Positions 26,544 through 36,098 are shown, counted from the stretch's first letter. The stretch: 64,000 bases of DNA from Crocinitomicaceae bacterium (GCA_030730025.1 JANQWC010000013.1:30080-94079), one strand, 5' to 3'. Numbers and translations are program-made. Notes: generated by a model from the letters alone, not told the origin.

Positions 26544-29500
26544 TCAATCGAATTCAAAAGTAGCGAGGTCGAGCTCTTCATCGACAGAAGCTAAGCGCCT
26601 CGTTACTTCTCTTTTGACCTCATAAGGAGTGCCATAGTTTTGGTAGAACTGTACCGTAAGTATGGCTTTGCCACTCAAAGATGGCCGGTGGTTCCCGTAG
26701 TAATGTGCCTGAATGCGGTAAGTTCCTTTTGGTGCTTTGCGAATCAAGTATTCCTCTGGTCCATAGCCTTGGGTGAAGTCATTGGAAATGCGCCCGCCAT
26801 TGGAGGTGAGTTTGTAATTGTACATGCATTTTTCTTCATTGGGTTCCGTGACCCATAAATCGACATCGGTGTTGTCGGCATCCCAATTGAGTACAATTCG
26901 GATGTCCATGGGCAACTGCACCAAGAAATCCTTAGGAATTGCTTTGGTGTCAATTTCCTTCGGATGCTGTGCAATCAAGTGATTGATTTCGTTGAGCGCG
27001 ATCAGGTGAATGCCTTCAAAACGACCATCGTAGTCTTTTTTCACCACTTTATACAGTTGCTGTACGGCCTCCTTATATTTGCCTATTTCTGCCAAGGCCA
27101 AACCGTAATCTCGGTAAGATTGTGGTTCTTCAGGACGCAAATCGATAACCGACTTCAAAACCTCAATGGCCAACTTCTCTGCTTTCAATTGCAGCAGCTT
27201 TTGGGCAAAAACGCGAAGTAAAGCTGCATCTTTGAGCTGCATTTCAGCCAAGTTACTCAAAATGCGAACGGCAACTTTGGGCTGCTTCTTTTGTAGAAAA
27301 TAATCGCAAACATCGATGAAGAACGAAGGTTGACTGGCGTACTTCTCGCGCAGCTCAAGGTAGCGCGCGTAAGCATGTTTGGTAGGTACCGACCTCAGGC
27401 TTTTGAGATATGGTGTCTTTGGATTCCAACCAGCTACTTTAATCCTTGGACCTGCGGCCACTTGACCAACAGTATTTGTGGTGTTCGCATTTGCAGCAAC
27501 CAACGTATGATAAGTGCCCCCAGTAGTTGTTGCCAAAGCATCAAAACCCTGCACAGTTGATGTGCTAGATGGCGACCAATTGTACGACGTAGCTCCTGTA
27601 GTTGAAAGACTCACTTGCACATTTTCATTTTGAGTAACTTGAGCGACTTGCGCTGTAGCTGGTGGTGGTGGTGGCGCCTCTTGTAGGTCATCCGTCACCT
27701 CAACGGAACCAAATGCAAAGTTTGATTCTTCCTTTCGATCTTGTTTTTTAGGTTTTTTCCAGTACCAATTCTGGTAAGCCTTCCATTCCTTTTTGATGCG
27801 CTTGAGGTGTTGTTTGTTGGCTTTTTCTTGATCGTATTCCACCTTGGACAAGGCTTTAAAATAGGCCTTTCTCATGGATGCTGGAGGCGTAATGCGGTAA
27901 GTGAGGTAATCTGAAAGAGAGTCTAGAACCAGCAAAGAACTAGCCGAACTCACGAGATTGTATTTGAGCCCCAGCGCACAAATCTCTTTTTGATAAACCT
28001 GAGGCTGCTCTTCAAGTTGTTGGAGCTTGGCCAAAGCCCAGCGCTTTGCTTGCGCCGGCGCACTTTTTGAAAGTTGTTTGGCATCCCAAACCAGCGCTTG
28101 CTCAGCCAACACCTTTTTGGAAGAAAGTCCGAATTGCGCAGTAAGTTGCTTGATCGCAAGTGGCGCTTTTATACTGAGCATGATGCGCTCGCTATTGGCT
28201 GAAAGTGGTGTGCAATAATATTCAAGCGCTGCATTTTTTTCTTTGAAACCCAAAAATTGGAGGTAAGAACGCTTCAAGTACTTCAGTGCATTCGGCACAC
28301 TTTGGTTATTTAAGTCTATCATTTCCCCGTTTGATTCTTCTGCCAATTGCCTGAGCAGTCCTTTATCGGTGAGCTGACTGCTGACCACAGGGTAGATTGG
28401 GGCCATTCCCCTACTTTTCACTTGCTCCCCTAGGGTATGCAAGCCGTCGCTAAAAAGTAAGATTTCATCGCCGTGAAAGCGGCCAAAAGAAAGACAAGAG
28501 AGTGAAGTGGCGCCATCGAAGTGTTGTTGCTTCAACACTTGCCTCAGCGCAGTTGCCTTGCCATTTACGATTGGCATTTGCTTTCGTTCCAACACTTGGT
28601 GCGCAAAACAAATCAGTTCGAGCTTGCCGTTCTTGATCCATTTGAGATAGGACTCCAAAAGCGCCAACTCTTTGTCTAGTTGGGCTTGTTTCCGAGACGC
28701 AGAGATATCCCAACACACCGTGAGGCATTTAGGCGCTTTTTTACGCGCATATTTACGCGGTAAGACCAAATTGGTATGCAAGTAATGATGTGCACCCACA
28801 AGACCCCCAGAAACTACTGTGGCCGCATTGAGCGCTTGTTTGATCTCTATATTTGCCCTCACCACTTCTTTGCGGCTCCTCAACTTTTTGAGCACTTGTA
28901 CCTGCCCTTGGCGATAGGTAAGTGCCTTGAAGCTAAAGGATGTTACCGGCTGATCGTGACGCAATGGCAGCTTAAAATAGGCCGCATGCGCATCTTGAGG
29001 CAAAACCGAACTCACTTCAAATGTGACGCGCTTAGTGGTTTTGGGCAATAAAGGATAAACACGCATTTTAAACAAGTTCCCGGATACTTTTTCTAGCAAA
29101 CCAGGGTCTACACCTTTTCTAACCGTTGCTTCATAGGCAATGCGCGCCTGCTGTTTTTCTACCCCAACCGCCGGACGCATTTCACCATTGACCTCCAACT
29201 GAAAAGAAGTGATCGTTTGGTTGTCTTGCACGGGAAATTCAAATTCGGATTCCAGCACACGCTCAAACTGATTGTAAAAAACAAGGTCGTAACGCGTGCG
29301 CGCAAAACCATTTTCGAGGTAAGACGTGATGTGCAAAGAATGGATTTGAATCTGCTCTTTTTCTTCACCTTTGCTTTTTAAGCTCGGGATTTGAGAAGGG
29401 AGGGGCGCGCGGTTATCAAGATGGGTCACTTTTGAATGATCTGTGAGCAGACGGCGGTAAGGATCAGCAACGCTTTTATTGGGTATGATGGTCCACCAAA

Positions 29501-29555
29501 TGCCAATTGCCATAACGGCCAAAAAGATGAGAGAAAGGTAAATCCGATTTTTCAT
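26544..29555 (-). CDS. VIT/VWA-domain envelope protein with TPR-like helices and C-terminal DUF2135-type domain
   Basis: A 1003-residue protein anchored or exported by an N-terminal hydrophobic segment (MKNRIYLSLIFLAVMAIG). A VIT domain (residues ~70-190, SYLENGFARTRYDLVFYNQF) is followed by a VWA-like domain whose MIDAS motif is retained as DISAS in LTVCWDISASRK. After a Pro/Thr/Ser-rich linker near residues 625-700 there are TPR-like helices (~750-880), then a beta domain with DVDLWVTEPNEE and GPEEYLIRKAPKGTY typical of DUF2135/YfaP. The first two domains recall inter-alpha-trypsin-inhibitor-like proteins, the last one prokaryotic secreted proteins. Function is unknown; protein binding at the envelope is likely. 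Confidence 0.82.
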   Translation of the reverse strand: MKNRIYLSLIFLAVMAIGIWWTIIPNKSVADPYRRLLTDHSKVTHLDNRAPLPSQIPSLKSKGEEKEQIQIHSLHITSYLENGFARTRYDLVFYNQFERVLESEFEFPVQDNQTITSFQLEVNGEMRPAVGVEKQQARIAYEATVRKGVDPGLLEKVSGNLFKMRVYPLLPKTTKRVTFEVSSVLPQDAHAAYFKLPLRHDQPVTSFSFKALTYRQGQVQVLKKLRSRKEVVRANIEIKQALNAATVVSGGLVGAHHYLHTNLVLPRKYARKKAPKCLTVCWDISASRKQAQLDKELALLESYLKWIKNGKLELICFAHQVLERKQMPIVNGKATALRQVLKQQHFDGATSLSCLSFGRFHGDEILLFSDGLHTLGEQVKSRGMAPIYPVVSSQLTDKGLLRQLAEESNGEMIDLNNQSVPNALKYLKRSYLQFLGFKEKNAALEYYCTPLSANSERIMLSIKAPLAIKQLTAQFGLSSKKVLAEQALVWDAKQLSKSAPAQAKRWALAKLQQLEEQPQVYQKEICALGLKYNLVSSASSLLVLDSLSDYLTYRITPPASMRKAYFKALSKVEYDQEKANKQHLKRIKKEWKAYQNWYWKKPKKQDRKEESNFAFGSVEVTDDLQEAPPPPPATAQVAQVTQNENVQVSLSTTGATSYNWSPSSTSTVQGFDALATTTGGTYHTLVAANANTTNTVGQVAAGPRIKVAGWNPKTPYLKSLRSVPTKHAYARYLELREKYASQPSFFIDVCDYFLQKKQPKVAVRILSNLAEMQLKDAALLRVFAQKLLQLKAEKLAIEVLKSVIDLRPEEPQSYRDYGLALAEIGKYKEAVQQLYKVVKKDYDGRFEGIHLIALNEINHLIAQHPKEIDTKAIPKDFLVQLPMDIRIVLNWDADNTDVDLWVTEPNEEKCMYNYKLTSNGGRISNDFTQGYGPEEYLIRKAPKGTYRIQAHYYGNHRPSLSGKAILTVQFYQNYGTPYEVKREVTRRLASVDEELDLATFEFD

Positions 29556-29600
29556 AAGCGCCTAAAAATGTAGTAACGCAATCTAGACGTAAAACAAACA

Positions 29601-29628
29601 AAAAAGCCGCTCCTAGGAGCGGCTTTTT
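29601..29628 (-). terminator. Rho-independent terminator after secDF
   Basis: A near-perfect palindrome, AAAAAGCCGCTCC-TA-GGAGCGGCTTTTT, lies 21 nt beyond the secDF stop. In the leftward direction it is a GC stem followed by T. It separates secDF from the VIT/VWA gene; the A/T tails would allow it to work on both strands. Confidence 0.85.
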
Positions 29629-29648
29629 ACAAAATTTTATTTGAAGTC

Positions 29649-32639
29649 TTAGGCGCGTAGACGCTTAGAGAAGTCTAATAAGATTGGCGTGGCTACACAC
29701 AATGAAGAGTATGTTCCGATCAAGACGCCAACAAGCAAGGCGAACAAGAAGCCTTTGATGGCAGGGCCACCGAAGATGAACATGATCAAGACAACAACGA
29801 AGAGGATCATTGAGGTATTGAATGTTCTAGAAAGCGTTCTGTTCAAAGAGCTGTTGATGATGTCTCCGTGGTTGTCTTCTGGCTTGCTTTTGCGCAGGTT
29901 CTCACGGATACGGTCAAAGACAATGACGGTATCGTTCATGGAATAACCGATGACCGTAAGGATGGCCGCAATAAACGCTTGGTTGACATCTAGAGTAAAC
30001 GGTAAGTAACCATGTAGCAAGGAGAAGATAGAGATCACAAAGAATGCATCGTGAACCAAACCAACGATTGCACCTAAAGAGTACTGCCAATGTCCAAAAC
30101 GAATGAAGATGTAGGCAAAAATAGCCAACAAAGCAAGGGTAATGGCGATGGTAGAGGATGTCCAGAGCTCGCTAGAAATAGATGCAGAAATGGCACGAGA
30201 CTCAAGGACTTCGTAGCTGCCCATTTTGTCTTTGCATGCGTCTAGACCCAATTCGAGTTGAGCGTTGACTTGGTCGGTAGCGCCGTCGTTGTTAAGCAAG
30301 TAGTTCGTCACGATTTCTACGTTGAAGTCGTTGGATTTGGTTTTGAGGTCAACAGAAGCTGGCTCGCCATTTTCTACAAAAACTTTAGTGAGTTCTTTGC
30401 GAATGGATTCGATATCTGCTTTCTTTTCAAATTTAACCGCAAAAGTACGGCCACCTGTAAACTCAACGCTTTGTTTCAAACCGCGTGTACTGAGTGAAAT
30501 GACTCCTGCAATGGTTACGATGATAGAGAATACGTAGAAGTATTTTCTTTTGCCCATCCAGTCAAAGTTGAAGTTTTGGAATAAGCCTTTTGAGTATTTG
30601 GTGTTGAACTCTACTTTTTTACCTTTTGCCAACCAAGTATGGATAGCAAGCTCGGCAATCACCATTGCTGAGAACATAGAGGTAAAGATACCGATGATGA
30701 GGGTTGTAGCGAAAGATTCGATTTCACCTGTACCAAAAATCTTAAGGATGATCGCAACAAGTAAGTGGGTTACGTTCGCATCGATGATTGAAGGCAATGC
30801 TTTGCGGAAACCGATGTTAATGGCTGTTTCGGTATCGGCGCCCATGGCTTGTTCTTCTCGAACGCGCTCAAAGATGAGGATGTTGGCATCGACTGCCGTA
30901 CCAATTGTAAGAACGATACCTGCAATACCTGCAAGGGTAAGGACCGCACCAAAAGAGGCGAGTGATCCGAAGATGAACACAACGTTGACGATAAGTGCGA
31001 TGTTGGCTGCTTGACCTGCTTTACCGTAGTAGAACATCATGTAAAGCAATACGGCGATAAACGCAACGCCGAAAGAGATAAGACCTGCTTGCGAGTTCTC
31101 GGCACCAATTGTTGGCCCTACTTTTTGTAAGTCTTTGATGACACAAGGCACCGGAAGCGCACCGCCATTGAGTAGACCTGCGAGGTCTTCTGCTTCTTGG
31201 AAAGTAAAGCTACCAGAGATTTGAGTGTTACCGTTGGTAATGGCGTTGATGACGCGCGGTGCGCTATAAACAACACTATCCATTGAAATGGCAATAATGC
31301 GGTCTTTGTTTTCGGTTGTCATGCGGCCCCACTCGTTTGCACCTTCGTCTGTCATGGAAAGACTTACGATGATAGAACCGTTTGTTTGGTCGTAGTCAAC
31401 TTTTGCGTTGCTCACGTGCTCTCCGCGAACGCGCGCTTTACCTGTATCGGGAATGCGGCAAGCGTAAAGGAAGTAAGCTGTTTTCTTGGATTTGTTGTCA
31501 ACGCTTTCTGGCTTCGCTGACCACATGAATTTGAGGTCTTGTGGGAAGGCGCTTTGAACGTCTTTGCGACGCAAGATGGCATCTACTGTTGCTTTTTCGT
31601 TTGCGTTTACGTAACCCATGGCGTAACCACCTACAGGAACAACCAACTCAGCAAGGCCTTTTTTGGCTGCATTCGCGATGGTAGTTTGGGTGGCGGCTTC
31701 AGATTTTACGGTGTCGTTTTGAACCGCTGTGGTATCTGAGGTAGTGTCTGCTTCTAAAGCGAGCTCGTCGCTCAAGACTTCGTTTTGTTTGCTCAAACGA
31801 GACGCTTCTTGCCATTGCATTTGAAGTTGGTCTGGCATATAAGTTTCGTAGAACTCGAGGTTTGCTGTAGAGCGAATTTTGCGCGATACGGTTTCTTCGT
31901 CTTGCACACCTGGAAGCTCGATGTAGAGGCGGTTGGTAGCGAGGTCGCGTTGGATGTTGGGTTGTGCTACACCAAATTGGTTGATGCGGCGACCGATGAT
32001 GTCTTCAATGCCTTTCATGGAAGAAGCAACGAGGTCGCGGAGGTAGTTTTCAACTTCTGCGTCAGTAGTTTTGATACCGATTGACTCTCCTTTGATGACG
32101 TAGCTCAACGGTAAAGAACCGTTTGCTTTTTTGTAGGCTGAGATAAACGTAGCAATGAAATCACCACCTTGTTGATTGTAAGTTGCTACAGCGCGGTTGA
32201 ACGGCTTCGTGAATTTAGGATCATTTACACTTTTGACGTGGCCGCGAATGAGGTCGGGGTAAGAAATTTCTACGGTTACGCTCATACCACCTACGAGGTC
32301 AAGACCAAAGGCAAGCGACATTTTTTTCACTTGACCAAAAGTAGAACCCAATACTGGATAAACTGGCTTCTCACCTTTATCTCGAAGGATTTCATTGATA
32401 AAAGCTGCACGGGCAAGCTCTACCGCTTCGGGATCGTTGAAATTGACTTCAGTACTGTTGGGGAGCACGGCAATACCACCGTTGTTCTTGGCTTCGTCGC
32501 GAAGCATTTTCACTTTAAGATCTGCTTCTTTCGCCGCTTTGTTTTCAACGTTGCTCGCTACCCACGTGAAGGAGAGCTGGTAAACGCAAACCGCGGTAAG
32601 AAGAATGGACAAGAACCAAAAAAATCCTTTTAAACGCAT
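29649..32639 (-). CDS. secDF: Protein translocase SecDF (fused SecD and SecF)
   Basis: A 996-residue inner-membrane protein using the proton-motive force to help Sec-dependent export. The SecD half has one N-terminal membrane segment, the P1-type periplasmic region with LAFGLDLVGGMSVTVEI, and the membrane block with TIGTAVDANILIFERVREE. The SecF half begins near residue 690 (FDWMGKRKYFYVFS), with its own LSTRGLKQSVEFTGG region and the block VIGYSMNDTVIVFDRIREN. The fusion is the normal arrangement in many Bacteroidota. The frame could extend 40 codons upstream, but that would cross the -7 box at 32671-32678, so MRLKGFF at 32639 is the start. Confidence 0.96.
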   Translation of the reverse strand: MRLKGFFWFLSILLTAVCVYQLSFTWVASNVENKAAKEADLKVKMLRDEAKNNGGIAVLPNSTEVNFNDPEAVELARAAFINEILRDKGEKPVYPVLGSTFGQVKKMSLAFGLDLVGGMSVTVEISYPDLIRGHVKSVNDPKFTKPFNRAVATYNQQGGDFIATFISAYKKANGSLPLSYVIKGESIGIKTTDAEVENYLRDLVASSMKGIEDIIGRRINQFGVAQPNIQRDLATNRLYIELPGVQDEETVSRKIRSTANLEFYETYMPDQLQMQWQEASRLSKQNEVLSDELALEADTTSDTTAVQNDTVKSEAATQTTIANAAKKGLAELVVPVGGYAMGYVNANEKATVDAILRRKDVQSAFPQDLKFMWSAKPESVDNKSKKTAYFLYACRIPDTGKARVRGEHVSNAKVDYDQTNGSIIVSLSMTDEGANEWGRMTTENKDRIIAISMDSVVYSAPRVINAITNGNTQISGSFTFQEAEDLAGLLNGGALPVPCVIKDLQKVGPTIGAENSQAGLISFGVAFIAVLLYMMFYYGKAGQAANIALIVNVVFIFGSLASFGAVLTLAGIAGIVLTIGTAVDANILIFERVREEQAMGADTETAINIGFRKALPSIIDANVTHLLVAIILKIFGTGEIESFATTLIIGIFTSMFSAMVIAELAIHTWLAKGKKVEFNTKYSKGLFQNFNFDWMGKRKYFYVFSIIVTIAGVISLSTRGLKQSVEFTGGRTFAVKFEKKADIESIRKELTKVFVENGEPASVDLKTKSNDFNVEIVTNYLLNNDGATDQVNAQLELGLDACKDKMGSYEVLESRAISASISSELWTSSTIAITLALLAIFAYIFIRFGHWQYSLGAIVGLVHDAFFVISIFSLLHGYLPFTLDVNQAFIAAILTVIGYSMNDTVIVFDRIRENLRKSKPEDNHGDIINSSLNRTLSRTFNTSMILFVVVLIMFIFGGPAIKGFLFALLVGVLIGTYSSLCVATPILLDFSKRLRA

Positions 32640-32670
32640 TTCTTGAATATTTGAATTTGAATTAAGGTTG

Positions 32671-32702
32671 CAAATATAGGATTTTGGATCCTTAAATTCA
32701 AA
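32671..32702 (-). promoter_or_regulatory. secDF promoter (TTTG - 20 nt - TATATTTG)
   Basis: On the minus strand a TTTG -33 element (32699-32702) is followed after 20 nt by an exact TAnnTTTG box (32671-32678). The box ends 31 nt before the secDF ATG. This is one of the two most complete promoters in the window. Confidence 0.7.
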
Positions 32703-32710
32703 TAAAAAAT

Positions 32711-33838
32711 CTAGGCTTCTTCTGCTATTGCAATTAAGCCTTGGGCAAAAGATTGCCAAGCTTGCGTTAGATCCAAATGCATAGCGGCTAAGCGCTGGTT
32801 ACATTTTTCGATATCTCCCTGATTAAAAAGGATTTGCACACTTGAAGCAAATGCTTGTGGCGCCAGTGAAGGAAGTTCAAATCCGTGGCCTTGTGCGTGC
32901 AGACCTTCTGCCAATCCGCCGACATTTGTGCACAAAACAGCACGTTTTTGGCTCAGGGCCATGGCACGGATGCCCGATTGGGTCGCAGTTAGGTAAGGCA
33001 AAACCACTAAGTCGGCCGCTGCAAAATAGGTATCCACCTCAGCATCGGGAAGATAACGATTGACAAATTTCCAGTTTGCGAAGGGCAATTCTTGGAGCGC
33101 CTGTTCGTAAATTTGCGCGTCGCCATAAACCTCACCAGCGATGAGTAATTGATACGAATCATCTAAAAGACTAAAAGCGGCTATCAATTCAGAAAGTCCT
33201 TTGTAGGGCCGAATGAGTCCGAAGAAAAGCAAGGTTTTTTTCTCGGGATCAAGACCTAGTTGCAGCCGCGCTGCTTGGGTATCCATCGCATTGGCCTCCC
33301 CTTCATAAGGCGGATGCGCAATGAGCGCAATCTTTGCATCGGGCTTCAGTTCGAGGACATCTTTTTTGACGGCGGCAGAAAGCACCACAAAAGCATCGTA
33401 GGCATTCAAAAAAAGGCGATTGAAATAAGCGTCAAAAAAGCGCTTTTCATGCGGATTGAGGTTGTGGATAATGGCTACTTTTTTGGTTTTGCGAGGCAAA
33501 AAATAGGTCCAAAAAACCATCATGGGCGCCATGAAGGTCATCCAGTAACTCGTGACAAAAACGGTGGGTTGCGAGCGCTTGAAAAGCAGTGCTGAACGCA
33601 GATAAGTGAAAGGATTAAAAGTAGAAACAACGCGTTCAAATTGTTGTTTCTCTGTATTCTCTTCAAACTGAGAGCTGCCCGGAAACAGAAAGTCGGGGTA
33701 CTGTTTTTTGAAGGTATAGGCTTTTACATTTTTGCTTTTAGACAAAGCGTCTAGCGTGCGCAAACTGAATTTGGCAATCCCGCCCCTAAACGGAGGCAAG
33801 GCCGAGAAAAAAAGCCACTTTTGTTGTTGCGCACTCAT
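32711..33838 (-). CDS. Glycosyltransferase family 4 (GT-B fold)
   Basis: A 375-residue glycosyltransferase. The N-terminal half has the glycine-rich acceptor-side loop PPFRGGIAKFSLR. The C-terminal half has KTLLFFGLIRPYKGLSELIAAF, matching the sugar-nucleotide donor domain, and VDTYFAAADLVVLPYLTATQSG, the usual E/D...PS region. These enzymes add sugars from nucleotide donors to cell-surface glycans or glycolipids. The substrate is not predictable. It is the last gene of a four-gene operon with the GT2 enzyme, a GmhB-like phosphatase and a MORN protein, each joined by an ATGA overlap. This suggests assembly of an envelope polysaccharide. Confidence 0.88.
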   Translation of the reverse strand: MSAQQQKWLFFSALPPFRGGIAKFSLRTLDALSKSKNVKAYTFKKQYPDFLFPGSSQFEENTEKQQFERVVSTFNPFTYLRSALLFKRSQPTVFVTSYWMTFMAPMMVFWTYFLPRKTKKVAIIHNLNPHEKRFFDAYFNRLFLNAYDAFVVLSAAVKKDVLELKPDAKIALIAHPPYEGEANAMDTQAARLQLGLDPEKKTLLFFGLIRPYKGLSELIAAFSLLDDSYQLLIAGEVYGDAQIYEQALQELPFANWKFVNRYLPDAEVDTYFAAADLVVLPYLTATQSGIRAMALSQKRAVLCTNVGGLAEGLHAQGHGFELPSLAPQAFASSVQILFNQGDIEKCNQRLAAMHLDLTQAWQSFAQGLIAIAEEA

Positions 33839-34590
33839 TGATTTGGGTCGAGGTTTTTGGCCTTGCAGCGCTCCAAAAAGGCCTTGAGTTCTTTATCGGT
33901 GAGTTCGTAGCCATCGCGATACATCACGCGCTTTTTGATGTTGCTTAGTTTGTCGTAAACGGTGGTCCAGCCGTGCGGAAGGTCGTTGAGGTAGTTCACT
34001 TTGGACAGCACCTCCCCAGTATTGTAAAATTCGGTCCACAAGCCCATTCTCATGCCATTTTGGTAGGTTCCCTTCAGTTTGGGTTTTCCGTTGTAGAAGT
34101 TTTCCTGATATAACCCATTGAGTTTGCCGTTGGTATAATAGACCACCTTTTGAATTTGAAGTTTTTGTTCGAGCAGTTGACCTTCTGAAAAGTAGAAAAC
34201 ACTTTTGCCGTGCAGCACATCTAGTTGATAGTTCACGGCACTGATCAGTTCGCCGTTTTGGGCGTAATTATACCATAAGGAGTCTTTCTTTTCTCCTTTG
34301 TAAAAACCATCGGCTAAGAGTTGTCCGTCTTCGTAAAAAAGCAAAACGGAAGAACAGCCCCCCGGCAAACCATGCACCAACTCTGCTTTCTTTTGACCAC
34401 TTTCAAAATTGTAAATAAACTTACCAACTGGCTTGTCATTGAGAAAAGCGCCTTTGTATTGCAAAACGGAAGTACCTGGGTAGTTTTTCTGCCAAAGCCC
34501 TTGTTTGCGGCCTTTTGCATCGGTCTGATTCAACTGCGCAAAAGAATGCGTGCAGCAAATGAGGAGTATAATAAAGCTAGCTATTTTCAT
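33835..34590 (-). CDS. Exported MORN-repeat protein (YwqK-like)
   Basis: A 251-residue protein with a signal peptide (MKIASFIILLICCTHSFAQ). It is made of tandem MORN_2 repeats of the form GxWxxYYxNGxLxxxxxYxNG, visible in GRKQGLWQKNYPG, KDSLWYNYAQNGEL, GLYQENFYNGKPKLKG and GLWTEFYNTGEVL. Database labels often call such proteins YwqK-family antitoxins, but nothing here supports an antitoxin role: it is exported, and its partners are glycosyltransferases. Both ends overlap neighbours by 4 nt (ATGA). A structural or binding role at the envelope is more likely. Confidence 0.85.
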   Translation of the reverse strand: MKIASFIILLICCTHSFAQLNQTDAKGRKQGLWQKNYPGTSVLQYKGAFLNDKPVGKFIYNFESGQKKAELVHGLPGGCSSVLLFYEDGQLLADGFYKGEKKDSLWYNYAQNGELISAVNYQLDVLHGKSVFYFSEGQLLEQKLQIQKVVYYTNGKLNGLYQENFYNGKPKLKGTYQNGMRMGLWTEFYNTGEVLSKVNYLNDLPHGWTTVYDKLSNIKKRVMYRDGYELTDKELKAFLERCKAKNLDPNQ

Positions 34591-35126
34591 AAATATCGAA
34601 TGAGTTCTGACAAATGTGCAATTTTTAAATCGGGTGCCTCTTTTACTTTTTCGATGGACTCGACCAAGACCGTGTACATACCAAGTTTCTTGCCAAATAA
34701 AATGTCTGTATTGGTGTCGCCTACCATGATTGATTTTTGAAAATCGATGTTCGGAAATGCGGCCTGCGCTTCAAAAGCCATTTTGGTATTTGGTTTTCGA
34801 CGCTGCGCTTGACCATTTTTAAATTCGGTAGCGGCCAATACGATATCGATGTGCAAACCTGCATTTTGTAAGGCGTCACACATGTTATGATGAATGGCGT
34901 CTAAAGCTTGCTCACTCAACAAACCTTTTGCAATGCATTGTTGGTTGGTCACGACAACAATATGTTCAAATGCGGCACCAATTTGGGCGGAGTTCTCTAG
35001 CAAACCTTCTGTAAAGCGAAAAGCAGCCCAATCCATGACGTAATTGTCAAAAATACGTTCATTGATGACGCCGTCTCGGTCTAAAAAGAGGGTCCAGCCC
35101 GGACCTATTTCAGGAAAGGCCGTCAT
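34587..35126 (-). CDS. HAD-IIIA phosphatase, GmhB-like
   Basis: A 179-residue HAD-superfamily hydrolase. Motif I is LDRDGVINER near the N-terminus, motif II is VVTNQQ, the lysine motif is in RRKPNTKMAF, and motif IV is MVGDTNTDILFG. The length and DRDGVIN pattern fit the D-glycero-manno-heptose-1,7-bisphosphate 7-phosphatase/histidinol-phosphatase subfamily. The zinc-binding Cys/His loop of classical GmhB is not evident here, so the substrate may be another sugar phosphate. Its location between two glycosyltransferase genes supports a role in making an activated sugar. Confidence 0.85.
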   Translation of the reverse strand: MTAFPEIGPGWTLFLDRDGVINERIFDNYVMDWAAFRFTEGLLENSAQIGAAFEHIVVVTNQQCIAKGLLSEQALDAIHHNMCDALQNAGLHIDIVLAATEFKNGQAQRRKPNTKMAFEAQAAFPNIDFQKSIMVGDTNTDILFGKKLGMYTVLVESIEKVKEAPDLKIAHLSELIRYL

Positions 35127-36067
35127 TCACCTAAACGACTCGAAATGAGGTAGTGATTGCGCGTACTGGAGTTGCGGCCAATGAGTTCGGCAATAAAACC
35201 TGCCGTGAAAAACTGCACGCCAATGATCATTGCGACTAGCGCCACGTAAAAATCGGTGCGCGTAGACAAGCGCTCGGCTATTGGGTGGATCAATAGTTTG
35301 TCAATGCCCATGTAGGCAAACAAGCCAAAGCCGAGCAAAAACATAAAGACGCCAATGGCTCCAAAAAAGTGCATTGGTTTTTTGGCGAACTTGCCCATAA
35401 AAGCAACCGTCATGAGGTCGAGTGGACCATTTAGAAAACGGTTGAGGCCAAATTTGGTGACGCCGTATTGTCTGGCGCGGTGCTCGACAACCTTTTCGCC
35501 AATTTTTTGAAAACCAGCATATTTGGCAAGTGCGGGAATATAGCGGTGCATGTCGCCATACAACTCAATGCTCTTGACAACTTCAACTTTATATGCTTTG
35601 AGACCACAATTGAAATCGTGGAGGTAAATACCGGTGATCCGACGAGCAGCCCAATTGTAGAGCTTCGTGGGAATGGTCTTGGAAAGTGGGTCGTGGCGCA
35701 CTTTTTTCCAGCCCGACACCACATCGAGGTCGTCTTGGGTAATCATGCGGTAGAGTTCCGGGATTTCGTCAGGAGAGTCTTGTAGATCGGCATCCATGGT
35801 AATGACGACATCGCCTTTTGCAGCTTCAAAACCCACTTGTAATGCGGCAGATTTGCCGTAATTTCTTTGAAAACGCAGGCCTCTGACCGCGGAATTTTTG
35901 TCGCGGAGCGCAGCGATGGTTTGCCAAGAAGCGTCTTTGCTGCCGTCGTCTATAAAAAGAAGTTCGTAGCTGAAACCATGGCTATCCATGACCCGAACCA
36001 GCCAGTCGTGGAGTTCTGGCAAAGATTCTGCTTCGTTGTAAAGTGGAATGACGATCGAAAGTTGCAT
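35123..36067 (-). CDS. Glycosyltransferase family 2, polyprenyl-phosphate sugar transferase type
   Basis: A 314-residue GT-A enzyme. The N-terminal catalytic domain opens with LSIVIPLYNEAESLPEL, has the donor-binding DDGSKD and the DxD-type motif ITMDADLQDSPDEI, and the RNYGKSAALQVGFE segment typical of DPM1/GtrB-like enzymes. Two C-terminal membrane segments (near residues 230-255 and 265-290) anchor it. Such enzymes load a sugar onto undecaprenyl phosphate for transfer to periplasmic glycans. The frame extends 45 codons upstream, but the promoter box at 36085-36092 and the motif position point to MQLSIVIPL as the start. It is first in a four-gene operon. Confidence 0.92.
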   Translation of the reverse strand: MQLSIVIPLYNEAESLPELHDWLVRVMDSHGFSYELLFIDDGSKDASWQTIAALRDKNSAVRGLRFQRNYGKSAALQVGFEAAKGDVVITMDADLQDSPDEIPELYRMITQDDLDVVSGWKKVRHDPLSKTIPTKLYNWAARRITGIYLHDFNCGLKAYKVEVVKSIELYGDMHRYIPALAKYAGFQKIGEKVVEHRARQYGVTKFGLNRFLNGPLDLMTVAFMGKFAKKPMHFFGAIGVFMFLLGFGLFAYMGIDKLLIHPIAERLSTRTDFYVALVAMIIGVQFFTAGFIAELIGRNSSTRNHYLISSRLGE

Positions 36068-36084
36068 GGGCGAAAACTGAGAAT

Positions 36085-36092
36085 CAAAGATA
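36085..36092 (-). promoter_or_regulatory. -7 box TATCTTTG for the glycan operon
   Basis: An exact TAnnTTTG on the minus strand, 17 nt before the ATG at 36067. It lies just beyond the stop of the T9SS cargo gene and so starts a separate transcript for the glycosyltransferase operon. Confidence 0.6.
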
Positions 36093-36098
36093 CATTTT

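Noticed and set aside
33835..34590. Antitoxin role for the YwqK-like protein
   Set aside because: It has a signal peptide, no toxin gene beside it, and lies in a glycosyltransferase operon; MORN repeats alone do not indicate an antitoxin.
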